From NCBI GenBank assembly GCA_001657325.1, contig LWRO01000016.1, positions 1 to 64,000 on the forward strand: a DNA stretch of 64,000 bases, in the 5' to 3' direction. Below the pieces are notes generated by a model, which saw nothing but the letters and a program-made list of their open reading frames with translations, was not told where the DNA came from and did not search any database. Positions 42,660 through 51,350 of the stretch are shown in pieces (within the stretch, counting starts at the first letter, position 1; every line of letters starts with the position of its first letter). This stretch comes from Geitlerinema sp. BBD 1991-9 (GTDB lineage: Bacteria > Cyanobacteriota > Cyanobacteriia > Cyanobacteriales > Geitlerinemataceae). The translations under genes and the position numbers were made by a program.

Positions 42660-42836
42660 TTAACGAGTCAAATAAGACACGCCGACCAGAAACGCCAGTA
42701 GTCCAAACGTCGTTAAAGAAAAGTGAAACAGGGACTTTCCCCCTTTACGAACCATGTTTCGCATAGCGAGTTTGACAAAACTGGGTTTCGGCTCGTTGGT
42801 TTTGGGTTGTTCGGGCGTAGTTGGCGTTTGCGTCAT
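42660..42836 (-). CDS. DUF3285 family small membrane protein
   Basis: A 58-residue protein too short for ordinary gene finding. It starts MTQTPTTPEQPK, then KPSFVKLAMRNMVRKGGKSL, HFSLTTFGLLAFLVGVSYLT and R. The pattern (Pro-rich start, conserved KLAMRNMVRKG, one membrane helix, LTR end) is that of the cyanobacterial DUF3285 family as I remember it. Its function is unknown. The stop (42660) lies 4 nt before the ybeY start, so it is probably translated with ybeY. Confidence 0.82.
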   Translation of the reverse strand: MTQTPTTPEQPKTNEPKPSFVKLAMRNMVRKGGKSLFHFSLTTFGLLAFLVGVSYLTR

Positions 42837-42983
42837 TTTCTAACAGCTATTTTGCATCTACATAATAGTATCCACCCAAAATGTAACGAATTTCGATCGT
42901 GCTACGCACCGCTTGCGCGAACGAACAGCCAAAAATATGACGATTTGATGTACTACTGAATCTTTATACATCTCCCCATTTCC

Positions 42984-44381
42984 TCATCTTCTCATCCAAG
43001 TTCCGTGAAATCCCATCGGAATAATTTCGGGTAACGCCAATCGACAAACGGGTTCGCTTTCGAGGTTTTGTGCGTCGAATACCCAAACTTCACTTCGATC
43101 GATCTCCGCGTCATACACGACGGTTAGCACCCAAGCGGCTTTAGGATTTGACGCATCGGGTGCGAGAATGGGTTCCATGGGATAGCGTCGATCGCCTAAA
43201 TCGGCTTCGTGGAGTTTCCCCGTTTGCGCGTCGTAACATCCGATCGATCCGTACAATTCTCGGGATGTATCCACTCCCTGGCGGTGCATGGAAAAATAGG
43301 TCAAACGTGCATTTCGTCCGACTCGATCGGGATAAACTGAGGGAAATTCACAGGATCGATCGAATAAAATTTCCGTATCCAAAACCTTCGCCGATTTCGG
43401 TTCGATTCTGACGCGCGATAAATACCCCTCCGCCGCAATTTGGGTTTCTCCCGTTGCAATTTCTTTCAAACGCTGGTTCGTGGTGAAATCAGAATATTTG
43501 ACGAAATCGAGAACGATCTTTCCAGATTCGTCCGTGTAGCCGTTTGCAAAGTGCCATTGAAACCAAGGATCGGCTTCGCTGCGACTGACGAGATTGAGGT
43601 TTCGATCGAACACTAAAACTTGCGTTCCCTGACTGGAGTTCCATCGCGTTCCATCGCTGAAATTCGTCAATCCAAACAGAATTGACATCAACGGAACGTC
43701 CAGGGGAGGAACGAAAAAGACTAAGTAATCGCCGGCTAAAACAAAATCGTGAATTAAAGAGACGCGCTCGAGTTCGTGTGTTTTCGATCGTTTAATTTTT
43801 CCGGTTTCGTCGCAAACAAAAAGGTGCAACTTCGATTTGAGTCCAAATTCGCAACCGAAGTTGAAAATTTCTCCTGCATGAACATCTCGTTTGGGATGAG
43901 CGGAGTAAGTTGGAATCTTAACGTTTTCAATTTCTAAAGTTTGTAAGCTTTCTAAGTCTAAAACATGAGGTTTTCCCGCTTCCCACAAAGCCAGAAGTCG
44001 ATCGTTTAAAGCTAAAACTGAGGTATTTGCAACGTTTTTCAACGCTCTCGTCCAGCGATTCCAAAACGCACCCGGTGCGGTCATCCCGTAATTTCCAAAC
44101 AGGAGTGTTCCCGTCTGTTCTTCTTCTCGATAACCCGAAGTTTGGACAAAACGATATTGTGCAGTGGCTCCCGTTTCAGTCAATTGAACTGCTAAAATTG
44201 CGCCATCTCCATCAAACCAATGTCCAACTCGTCGGTTTCCCCGTTCCAAGCGACCGGGCCCGTTTCGGTAGAGCGTTCCTCGGAGTCCTTCGGGAAGGGA
44301 ACCAGAGACAATTTCGAGCGGGGTTCGATCGAATTCTCGTCCGATCTGAGTTACAGCTTTCGACCAAGTGGGTTTTGTCAT
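42984..44381 (-). CDS. Carotenoid oxygenase (carotenoid cleavage dioxygenase family)
   Basis: A 465-residue seven-bladed beta-propeller dioxygenase that cleaves carotenoids or apocarotenoids with a non-heme Fe(II). The four iron-binding His are visible in order: YSAHPKRD, SLIHDFVL, WFQWHFANGY and GFHGTWM at the extreme C-terminus. LEIVSGSLPEGLRGTLYRNG is the family N-terminus. The ATG at 44381 replaces an upstream TTG. Bond specificity (15-15' apo-carotenal type or other) is not readable. Probably monocistronic; upstream is a repeat-rich gap. Confidence 0.9.
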   Translation of the reverse strand: MTKPTWSKAVTQIGREFDRTPLEIVSGSLPEGLRGTLYRNGPGRLERGNRRVGHWFDGDGAILAVQLTETGATAQYRFVQTSGYREEEQTGTLLFGNYGMTAPGAFWNRWTRALKNVANTSVLALNDRLLALWEAGKPHVLDLESLQTLEIENVKIPTYSAHPKRDVHAGEIFNFGCEFGLKSKLHLFVCDETGKIKRSKTHELERVSLIHDFVLAGDYLVFFVPPLDVPLMSILFGLTNFSDGTRWNSSQGTQVLVFDRNLNLVSRSEADPWFQWHFANGYTDESGKIVLDFVKYSDFTTNQRLKEIATGETQIAAEGYLSRVRIEPKSAKVLDTEILFDRSCEFPSVYPDRVGRNARLTYFSMHRQGVDTSRELYGSIGCYDAQTGKLHEADLGDRRYPMEPILAPDASNPKAAWVLTVVYDAEIDRSEVWVFDAQNLESEPVCRLALPEIIPMGFHGTWMRR

Positions 44382-44612
44382 CGTCTGACTCAAATAATTT
44401 CACTGCTTCTGTCTTCTATATTAAGTCTTATTGGGATTAATACGATCGATGTCCGACAAGCTGTAGCTTAAAATGATTTTTATAGGGCTTCACCTTGCTG
44501 AATCTCTCAAAAACAGGAATTCAAACGAGGATAATACAGGGGATATATCAAGATTTAATTTTTTACATCAGAGGTCGATGTCTTTGATCTGAGCGATTGG
44601 CTCGCGATTTTT

Positions 44613-44713
44613 ATACCATTTAAAAAAAATCATGCCATAGAGGTCTGTCGGGGCGAACACCGTTCGCCCAAGTTCAGCCGAGGATCTCTAGCAGGATTAT
44701 CGAGAAATGGTAT
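44613..44713. mobile_element. MITE-like element with ATACCATTT ends
   Basis: A 101-bp element with terminal inverted repeat ATACCATTT (44613-44621) / AAATGGTAT (44705-44713) and an internal perfect hairpin GGGCGAAC-ACC-GTTCGCCC (44651-44669). TA dinucleotides flank both ends, as expected for IS630/mariner-derived elements. No coding capacity. Confidence 0.65.
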
Positions 44714-44728
44714 TAGATCGAGACTCAC

Positions 44729-44757
44729 AAAAAAAAGGCATCTAATTAAAGATGCCT
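44729..44757 (-). terminator. Rho-independent terminator of the VIT-VWA gene
   Basis: On the minus strand AGGCATCT, a 6-nt loop, AGATGCCT and then a run of eight T. Located 35 nt after the stop codon at 44793. Confidence 0.9.
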
Positions 44758-44792
44758 CGTTATCCATCATCGGAGGACAAACTTAGAGAAAA

Positions 44793-47195
44793 CTAATTAA
44801 CACAAAGCTTAACTGAAATGTGACAGGATAACATCGGTGGTAACTGCCACTTGAAGAGAATTTCAGCGATTTTCTGCACGATTTTAGCGTGTTTTACCAT
44901 CGATCGTTCCTCATCCAACATGACATCGTTGACTTTTCCAGATACAACTTCGACGGTCAAATAGAGTTGACCAGAACGACGATCGATCCAATCTGCTGGA
45001 AACTGAAGTGCGTCTAAACTTTGCCGTAATTTGACGATCGATCGTCGCAGAAAGATATCTTGATAATCCAATCCTTCAACCCGAGACAGTTCGATTTTGA
45101 CCACCTCGCGTTCACTCTCGGATGAGGTCGATCGCTTCCGCCGTCGGATGGGATTAGGGGTCGAGTTCGGTAGCGGTGCGAGATACGTCTCATCCAAATT
45201 CCCGGACTCTTTCTCCAGAAAATCTCCAGTTTCGAGAGAATCACAAAAATCCTCTACTGCGAAACCCACGTCGTCATTTGTCAAACTTTTGCGCGGCCGC
45301 GGTGCGCGATATATTGCCATACTAGACCGGTAACCCCGACCCGCGAAAGGCGATAAAAATTGAGAATTCATCCCTTCAGGAAGAATCGTCGGAACTGTAG
45401 CGGATACGAGGTTCGATGCGTCTTCGACTTCGGCTGACGGGTCGTCGGTGACGGCGACAAAAGCCGTGTAGGGTGAGAGCAATTGATACGTTAACGCCGT
45501 TTGGGTCATTTCTTCGACGATCGAGCGGCGTTCGACTTCAAGCGTCTGATGCGATAAAGATTTTAGATAGGCCCGCCCCCACAATTGCGAGATCGCCGGA
45601 TTTCCCCCGTCGTCGAACTGTACGGAAAGGGTTTCTTCGTACTGCGCTCCGTTCGCCTGTCGCCCCGACACGGTCATTCGTCCCGAACCGCGATTTTCCG
45701 AGCGTCCGAACAGCACTAACGGTTGCGTGACGAACAAGTCGGGGAGCGGGTTCGGATAAACCGTCGGGACTTCTCCCGCCCCGTCCCAAGTGACGCGAAC
45801 GTCGGTGAGAACCGGACAGTTAACGCGATCGAAAAACTTGTGCGTTGCGTCGTCGATGGATTCGTCGTGGCGCACAATCTGCGAGTACCCCCGTCCGATT
45901 TCGGCGATGCGGTTGAGAAGATCGCGGTTGACCGAGCTTCCCGCCCCAAAGCTATACAGGCGATGACTGGGTTCGAGCAGTTGTCGAACGGTTCCGAGGA
46001 TTTCTCGATCGTTCCCAATAAAGCCGTCGGTGAGCAAGACGATGCTTCGCAAGCGTCCGTCATCAGGTTCGGGAAAATCCAGAATCGATCGAAGTCCCGC
46101 GAGCATATGAGTTCCTCCGCTGGCTTCGAGTCGATCGATATACACTAAGGCGTTCGCTCGGTTTTCTGGCGTGTTGGTGAGGGATTCGTGGGATAGATAG
46201 CCGACCGTATCGCAGAAATCTAACAAACTAAAGGTGTCGTCGGGGTTGAGTCCGGTGATGAAACGGCGTAGGAGTTCTTTGCATTTTTCTAGCGGCGGCC
46301 CGGCTTGAGACCCGGAGGTATCGATAAGAAAGACGACATCTTTGGGAACGATTGCGTCTTCGGGATAGGTTAACGCGGGAATGAGGTAAGCGGCGAAATG
46401 AGCGCCTCGATCGTCGGCGTGGGTGAGAACGGTACTGCGGGTGTGTTCGCCAGAGACCTGGTAGCGCAAGATAAAGTCTTTGTTGGAAACGGTATCGCTT
46501 CGATCGAGCTTGACTTGAATTGTGTCGTTCTCGAAATTGAGGTTAATTCGATGGGAAGGCGAACGAACGCTTTTGACCGGAACGCCGGCTTCAATCTCCA
46601 CGGTAATGTCGAGTAGTGGATCTGTAAGCTGGTTTGACGAGGCGATGGGAGGTGTGACGCGATCGGCATCGGGAACGCGATGGCCTTCAACATCGGATCG
46701 ATCGGGGATAAATCGCGGTCCGACGACGGTCGGCGCGACGAATTCGTAATCGCCGTTCTCGAATTTTAAGCTATCGGAATATCGCAGGATAACGCTGATT
46801 TGTTCTCCCGGTCGAACGTTCGCGATCGAGTACGTAAAAATGTTATTGCGCTCCTGTTCGAGCAAGCTGGCAGTTCGGCCTTGACGTTTGGCAGCTTGAT
46901 AGATTTGTCGAGCGTCTTCTCGTTTTTGGATGTTTCCACGAACGACCCGATCGCCAACGCGCATTTCCATTTCATCGACGGCCGCTTCGTCGGGAAGGGG
47001 AAACACATAAACCGCTTCGAGGGTTTGAGTGAGGGGATTTTCAAAGTGTTGTTCGACTTCAACACGAGCAATATTCCCAGAAATCCTTGCCGTGATGCGC
47101 GTCTGTTTGAGGGCAAAGACGACGGCTTTTCCATCGGGTAGCGTGGCGGTCAAATGCTCGAAGTCCGGATATGGGGAAAACATCAGAAAGTTCAC
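44793..47195 (-). CDS. VIT and von Willebrand factor A domain protein
   Basis: An 800-residue protein with an N-terminal VIT domain (about 20-150; ITARISGNIARVEVEQHFEN, AVYVFPLPDEAAVDEMEMRV, then VRGNIQKREDARQIYQ) and a VWA domain (about 300-480; DVVFLIDTSGSQAGPPLEKC with the MIDAS DTSGS, LLTDGFIGND). The C-terminal 250 residues are acidic and end in a conserved part with KLRQSLDALQFPADWIDRRS. It resembles inter-alpha-trypsin-inhibitor heavy-chain-like bacterial proteins that bind divalent metals and partner proteins. No clear signal peptide. Role unknown; often linked to surface or stress functions. Monocistronic with its own terminator. Confidence 0.85.
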   Translation of the reverse strand: MNFLMFSPYPDFEHLTATLPDGKAVVFALKQTRITARISGNIARVEVEQHFENPLTQTLEAVYVFPLPDEAAVDEMEMRVGDRVVRGNIQKREDARQIYQAAKRQGRTASLLEQERNNIFTYSIANVRPGEQISVILRYSDSLKFENGDYEFVAPTVVGPRFIPDRSDVEGHRVPDADRVTPPIASSNQLTDPLLDITVEIEAGVPVKSVRSPSHRINLNFENDTIQVKLDRSDTVSNKDFILRYQVSGEHTRSTVLTHADDRGAHFAAYLIPALTYPEDAIVPKDVVFLIDTSGSQAGPPLEKCKELLRRFITGLNPDDTFSLLDFCDTVGYLSHESLTNTPENRANALVYIDRLEASGGTHMLAGLRSILDFPEPDDGRLRSIVLLTDGFIGNDREILGTVRQLLEPSHRLYSFGAGSSVNRDLLNRIAEIGRGYSQIVRHDESIDDATHKFFDRVNCPVLTDVRVTWDGAGEVPTVYPNPLPDLFVTQPLVLFGRSENRGSGRMTVSGRQANGAQYEETLSVQFDDGGNPAISQLWGRAYLKSLSHQTLEVERRSIVEEMTQTALTYQLLSPYTAFVAVTDDPSAEVEDASNLVSATVPTILPEGMNSQFLSPFAGRGYRSSMAIYRAPRPRKSLTNDDVGFAVEDFCDSLETGDFLEKESGNLDETYLAPLPNSTPNPIRRRKRSTSSESEREVVKIELSRVEGLDYQDIFLRRSIVKLRQSLDALQFPADWIDRRSGQLYLTVEVVSGKVNDVMLDEERSMVKHAKIVQKIAEILFKWQLPPMLSCHISVKLCVN

Positions 47196-47511
47196 TCCTA
47201 CATTGAAACGATCGACGCGAAACTTGGGCTATAAAATCACGGGTGCAGATTCTAGGATTCCTCATTGAATAGAGTGTCGAATAAAGCACTAACGTATTGG
47301 ATTTGAGATAGCATCAGCTCGAAGGACGTTAAAAACGTGAAGGACAGCGTTGTTTTTTTAAAGCATCGATCGAGCTGATATCTATGAGGAAAAGGCAACG
47401 CTGAAAGTCAAGCAGGAGCACTGGAACGCGCCGCCCGAAACTTTAGTGAAGAGATGAAGTCAACAGGTGAGGAAACGACCCGATAACGAACTTCTCTCCT
47501 CTGCACCTCAT
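47196..47511. other. Intergenic region with weak inverted repeat
   Basis: 316 bp upstream of the VIT-VWA gene and downstream of the M48 protease gene. It contains inverted repeat ATCAGCTCGA (47313-47322) / TCGAGCTGAT (47370-47379) enclosing a small ACGTT-AAA-AACGT palindrome. This may be a decayed MITE. Nothing else is seen. Confidence 0.45.
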
Positions 47512-48363
47512 CTATTCCTCGAACCAGGTCAACAGCGACCCGCCGCGTTCGGAATCGATGCGTAACTGCTCGTCTTCCTCCGACCATTTGTAGGAGAGCG
47601 GTTCGGTGGTGGCGAGGCGGCGACGACCATTTTCGATCCAGGCGGCGTTCGTTTCCTCATCCGCGATTAGGGTTTCGATCGCTTCGATGCGAGTGGTCAC
47701 AGCGGGATGAGATCCGCTATCTCGCAGACTTCCTTCGAGGCGGGAGAGAAGGTTCAGCCCGCGCAAGCAGCCTTCAGCTTCAAATCCAGCCCGGACAGCG
47801 GCTTGATAACCGAATCGATCGGCTTCGAGTTCTCGTTCGCGACTGAGTTGTTGCATTCGATCGCTCAGTTCTTCGATTAACTCAAGTCGTTCTTTATTGT
47901 CGATTTCGTCGCCGAGCGCGTCAATTTCAGCTCGTCCTTCGGCGTAACGGGCATCTAAAATTGCAGCATCTCGGTTAATGTGGTGAGCCATTTCGTGGCC
48001 GACGATGCAGGCGACGACGGAGGGATCGCCGGGAAACTGATCGAGTAAACCCCGTTGGATACCGATGAGATTGGCTTCGGTGCTGTAGGCGTTGATGACG
48101 TATTCGGGGAGAATTTGTACGCGCCAAGGGTGTCCGTCGAGATCGTTGGCTCGGGCCATGCGTTCGACGATGCGATAGAGGGCGTAGTAGGATTCAGACA
48201 GTTCACTTTCGGCTCGATCGAATGGCGTTTGAGAGGATTCGATCGCTTCGATCGTGGTGAGCGGACGCTTGGTTTGCGCCGCAGCCGGACGGTGTAGCGT
48301 CAGGGTGCAAGCTGAAGCCGTGAGAGCAGTGAGAAAAAGAGAAATGGTAGAGCGTGGCAACAT
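47512..48363 (-). CDS. M48-family zinc metalloprotease, exported
   Basis: A 283-residue secreted or periplasmic peptidase of the BepA/Oma1-like M48 group. The signal sequence LFLTALTASACTLTLHRPAAAQ is either a weak lipobox (ASAC) or a type I signal cut after AAA. The active site is VGHEMAHHINRD (HExxH) with the third ligand in RERELEADRFGYQAA. DSGSHPAVTTRIEAI is the conserved late His-Pro motif. It has no TPR extension like BepA. The ATG at 48363 is used because the upstream extension starts with TTG. It follows the NfeD-like gene by 28 nt, suggesting co-transcription and a membrane quality-control theme. Confidence 0.85.
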   Translation of the reverse strand: MLPRSTISLFLTALTASACTLTLHRPAAAQTKRPLTTIEAIESSQTPFDRAESELSESYYALYRIVERMARANDLDGHPWRVQILPEYVINAYSTEANLIGIQRGLLDQFPGDPSVVACIVGHEMAHHINRDAAILDARYAEGRAEIDALGDEIDNKERLELIEELSDRMQQLSRERELEADRFGYQAAVRAGFEAEGCLRGLNLLSRLEGSLRDSGSHPAVTTRIEAIETLIADEETNAAWIENGRRRLATTEPLSYKWSEEDEQLRIDSERGGSLLTWFEE

Positions 48364-48391
48364 GGTTCTCAATCCAGTGAGCGTAAGGGTT

Positions 48392-48694
48392 TTAGATTGG
48401 GTACGCGGCAACCGGAACAGTGGGGGGTGAGAGTTTCAACGGCTGGAAATCGGGTGCAATTTGACGGCTCGATCGAGGGACAACGAGTAATGTAATTCCA
48501 TCGCGACCGACAATATTGACCGATTGGCCCGGCTGAACGAGGGCTTGCGGTGGCAAGGTGTAAAACCGAGCTGGCCAGTAACTTCCTCTAAAAAATACGC
48601 GGCCGTCAGAACTCGGTGAAACGGTATCGGAAACCGTGGCAGAAAGAGGACAGGGAAAGAGTTTAATAGGGTTGGATTCAAACAGTAAACTCAT
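48392..48694 (-). CDS. NfeD-like C-terminal OB-fold protein
   Basis: A 100-residue protein resembling the C-terminal soluble OB-fold domain of NfeD: DGRVFFRGSYWPARFYTLPP, LVQPGQSVNIVGRDGITLLV. NfeD domains usually sit beside SPFH/stomatin proteases or membrane proteins; here the domain stands alone, without the membrane part. It is directly upstream of the M48 protease gene, which fits a membrane protein quality-control role. The tail is Pro-rich. The start at 48694 is the only ATG of suitable length. Confidence 0.65.
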   Translation of the reverse strand: MSLLFESNPIKLFPCPLSATVSDTVSPSSDGRVFFRGSYWPARFYTLPPQALVQPGQSVNIVGRDGITLLVVPRSSRQIAPDFQPLKLSPPTVPVAAYPI

Positions 48695-48805
48695 CGATAG
48701 AAACTCCGAAATGATGGCGGATAAGACACAAGTCAGCAGTGGATTTTAAGCATCGAGATCGAACCACACATCAAAATGTGAAGGGTTCCCAAAAACAATT
48801 CAGAA

Positions 48806-49033
48806 AATTCCTAGAGTTCATCTCACTTTTGCGATCGGAACCCCACCCATTCTCCCCTAGAGCGTCGGTACAGAAGTAATGGTAGGGTGTGTTACGCGGA
48901 CGAAAAAGGGGTTTTAAATCCAGTTAATGAGATTTCCGCATAACGCACCAAGCACTTTTGTACTGCTCTAGCTAAGGGGAGGTACCGAAGGCGGAGGGGT
49001 CATTCTACGAAATTGAGATGCACCCAATTTCTA
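48806..49033. mobile_element. MITE family 1, copy C (interrupted), with 8-bp target duplication
   Basis: Inverse orientation relative to copies A and B. Left end GAGTTCATCTCACTTTTGC; the right end reads GGGTGCATCTCAATTTCG on the other strand. The element (48814-49025) is flanked by AATTCCTA (48806-48813) and AATTTCTA (49026-49033), 7 of 8 identical. It is longer than the other copies because another element sits inside it. The part to the right of the insertion (GCTAAGGGGAGG, ACCGAAGGCGGAGGGG) matches copy D well. Confidence 0.82.
48861..48972. mobile_element. Second MITE nested in copy C, with TA duplication
   Basis: About 110 bp inserted in the C/G-rich core of copy C. Left end GAGCGTCGGTACAGAAGTAATGG; the right end, read on the other strand, is GAGCAGTACAAAAGTGCTTGG (terminal repeat with small gaps). 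The inner arms GTGTGTTACGCGG and CCGCATAACGCAC also pair. TA precedes the left end and follows the right end. Removing the insert with one TA restores a core like that of copy D (CCCCTAGCTAAGGGG). Confidence 0.7.
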
Positions 49034-49230
49034 ATTTTTTGAGATCCAAAATTTTGAGATCCAAAACAAGTCACTAAATCTTGCTACAGATTTCGATCGT
49101 TCTGCATCAAAACAATATTAAGTTTTTGGTTTTTTTCTGCAATTTTCGAGCGAATGTTTTAGAATCAAAACGTGGTTTGTTAGGGTGGTTTTCCTCTGAT
49201 TTACGTCGATCTTACGAAGCCGTTCGGGAA

Positions 49231-51258
49231 ATGACAATAAACTCCCGTGAAAGTTCGATCGACCTGACTTCAAACCCTCTCAACTCCTGTGAATTGGCTG
49301 TGAAACGACCCACTCCTCCCCAACACAACCCCCTCGATCGTTCCCGTATTTCCAGCAACCCCGATTGCCCCTTCACACCCGTGAAGCCTCCTCGATCTCG
49401 ACCGGCACCTCGTGCAACTACCGATATGAACGTTCTCGAATTTTTACGAGCGGACGCTAAGCTCACGCAGCGACAGCGAGAAGTATTACTCAAATTTTTA
49501 CCGGGAGACAAAGACGATCCGGAGATCGCTCGCGATCTGTACGTCACCGAGCAAACCGTTCGCAAACACCTGTCGGATATTTGCCGAGCGTTTGCATTGG
49601 AAACAGCGGACGGCGAGAAAGCAGTCCGGCGCAACCAATTGGTATCGTGGTACGCCACCCATCGCCCCGAACTGTTTGCTGGGAAGTCGTTTTCCCCCGA
49701 AGCTCCCCAGAAAATCGTCCTGAGCTACCATCAAAGCGCTGAGGTCGAGGCTGAAGTGGCATTAGCACTGTACGAAGCACTCAGCGAGCACGGATGCGAA
49801 CTGCTTTTAGCCGATGCCAATCTCCGCATGACAGCCACGGGACGCGGCCACATTAAAACGGCATTATCTCAGTGCGATCGATTGGTCGTCTTGCTGTCCC
49901 AATCTCCCGGCGTTCAATCTTCAGCGTCCAGTGAAATGGTCACGGAAGAAGTCAATCTCGCCCGGAATTTGTTCGCACAACGGCCGTCTCCCAAACCCAC
50001 CTTCATTGCTGCATTTCTCAACTGTTCCCCGGATTTACTCGGTCATAAATTGCGTGGATATCTAGAAGTCGAAGACGCCACAATCTACTCGTGGAACGCT
50101 CCCCAGGATACAGAAGCATTGATTCATAGCATTCTCGACGGTATTCAAGAGCGTGACGTCGCGAACGTCGATGGAACGCCTCCAAAATCTCAAGCCGTTT
50201 CTGACGCAGCCGTTCCCGTCTATCCACCCAAAATCGATGCAGAACCTGAAGTTCCACGCGGCCAAGTGGAACTGGCCTCAGCATTTTACGTGGAACGGCC
50301 GGGCGTTGAAGATCGCTGTTACGAAGAAATCGCCAGACCCGGTGCGTTGATTCGCGTCAAAGCGCCCCGTCAGATGGGCAAAACCTCATTAATGGCACGA
50401 ATTCTCCACGAAGCCAGCTCTCAAGACTACCAAAGCGTTCAACTCACCTTTCAATTTGCCGATCGAGACACCTTTTTGAGTCTCGATCGATTCCTTCGAT
50501 GGTTCTGCGCCATCATTACCCTAAGACTGAACCTTCCCCTCGAACTCGATCGATATTGGCAAGGGAGCGACCTTCTCGGCAGCAAAGTCGTCTGTACCCG
50601 CTACGTCGAAGAGTATCTCCTACAAGAGATCGATCGACCCCTCGTTCTCGGACTCGATGAAGTCGATATCCTATTCGACTATCCCCACATCACCAACGAC
50701 TTCTTCGGCTTACTGCGAGCGTGGCACGAAGAATCCAAAAACAATTCACTCTGGCAGCGATTGCGTCTCGTTTTGGTGCACTCTACCGAAGCCTACGTTC
50801 CCATGCCCATCAATCAATCCCCGTTTAACGTCGGACTTCCCATCACCTTGCCAGAATTCACCCCCGAAATGGTGGCCAACCTAGCCCACCGTCACGGGCT
50901 GCAATGGAAAACCCATCAAGTTGAAAAACTCATGGATACCATCGGCGGACATCCCTATCTCGTCCGACTCGCGTTGTATCACATCGCACGGGAGGACTTC
51001 GACTTACCGCAACTGTTAAAAATCGCACCGACTGACTCGGGAATTTACGGCGATCACCTGCGACGACATTTGTGGATTTTAGAACAACATCCCGATCTCG
51101 CAGAAGCGTTCAAACAAGCGATCGATGCTGAGAGTTCCGTCGAACTTGCCTCGATACAAGGATTCAAACTCTACAGCATGGGTTTAGCCAATCTCCAAGG
51201 CAACCACGTTACCCTACGCTATAACCTCTATCGCCAGTATTTCCAATCCCGTCTGTAG
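49231..51258 (+). CDS. HTH-TIR-like-AAA (AAA_35) fusion protein
   Basis: About 675 residues. A low-complexity N-terminus (1-65) is followed by a LuxR-type helix-turn-helix (about 75-115; LTQRQREVLLKFL, DDPEIARDLYVTEQTVRKHL), a TIR-like domain (about 160-290; KIVLSYHQSAEVEAEVALAL, CDRLVVLLSQSP, SSEMVTEEVNLARN with a candidate catalytic Glu) and an AAA-like ATPase domain (about 345-675; Walker A PRQMGKTSLM near 380, Walker B LVLGLDEVDILFD near 475). TIR domains in bacterial defence consume or modify NAD; an HTH in the same protein is unusual. The frame extends upstream to a TTG at 49081, but that stretch does not look coding. The next gene encodes a second AAA protein of the same family. Confidence 0.78.
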   Translation: MTINSRESSIDLTSNPLNSCELAVKRPTPPQHNPLDRSRISSNPDCPFTPVKPPRSRPAPRATTDMNVLEFLRADAKLTQRQREVLLKFLPGDKDDPEIARDLYVTEQTVRKHLSDICRAFALETADGEKAVRRNQLVSWYATHRPELFAGKSFSPEAPQKIVLSYHQSAEVEAEVALALYEALSEHGCELLLADANLRMTATGRGHIKTALSQCDRLVVLLSQSPGVQSSASSEMVTEEVNLARNLFAQRPSPKPTFIAAFLNCSPDLLGHKLRGYLEVEDATIYSWNAPQDTEALIHSILDGIQERDVANVDGTPPKSQAVSDAAVPVYPPKIDAEPEVPRGQVELASAFYVERPGVEDRCYEEIARPGALIRVKAPRQMGKTSLMARILHEASSQDYQSVQLTFQFADRDTFLSLDRFLRWFCAIITLRLNLPLELDRYWQGSDLLGSKVVCTRYVEEYLLQEIDRPLVLGLDEVDILFDYPHITNDFFGLLRAWHEESKNNSLWQRLRLVLVHSTEAYVPMPINQSPFNVGLPITLPEFTPEMVANLAHRHGLQWKTHQVEKLMDTIGGHPYLVRLALYHIAREDFDLPQLLKIAPTDSGIYGDHLRRHLWILEQHPDLAEAFKQAIDAESSVELASIQGFKLYSMGLANLQGNHVTLRYNLYRQYFQSRL

Positions 51259-51350
51259 AGACAACTCGAAAGTTTCTCAATTTTTGGTCAGAGGAGCGAG
51301 GTCTTCTCGCTCGTCCCTAAAAACTCCCAATCTATACCCCACGACCTCAA

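Larger units (their letters stand above)
44382..44792. other. Intergenic region with MITE and terminator
   Basis: About 410 bp between two minus-strand genes. It contains a MITE-like element (44613-44713) and the terminator of the VIT-VWA gene (44729-44757). The right end is the 3' side of that gene and the left end the promoter side of the carotenoid oxygenase gene. No further gene is seen. Confidence 0.6.
48695..49230. other. Intergenic region containing nested MITEs
   Basis: About 535 bp. Dominated by MITE family 1 copy C (48814-49025) with a second MITE inserted in it. The rest up to the start of the HTH-TIR-AAA gene is AT-rich and likely holds its promoter. No gene is seen. Confidence 0.7.
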
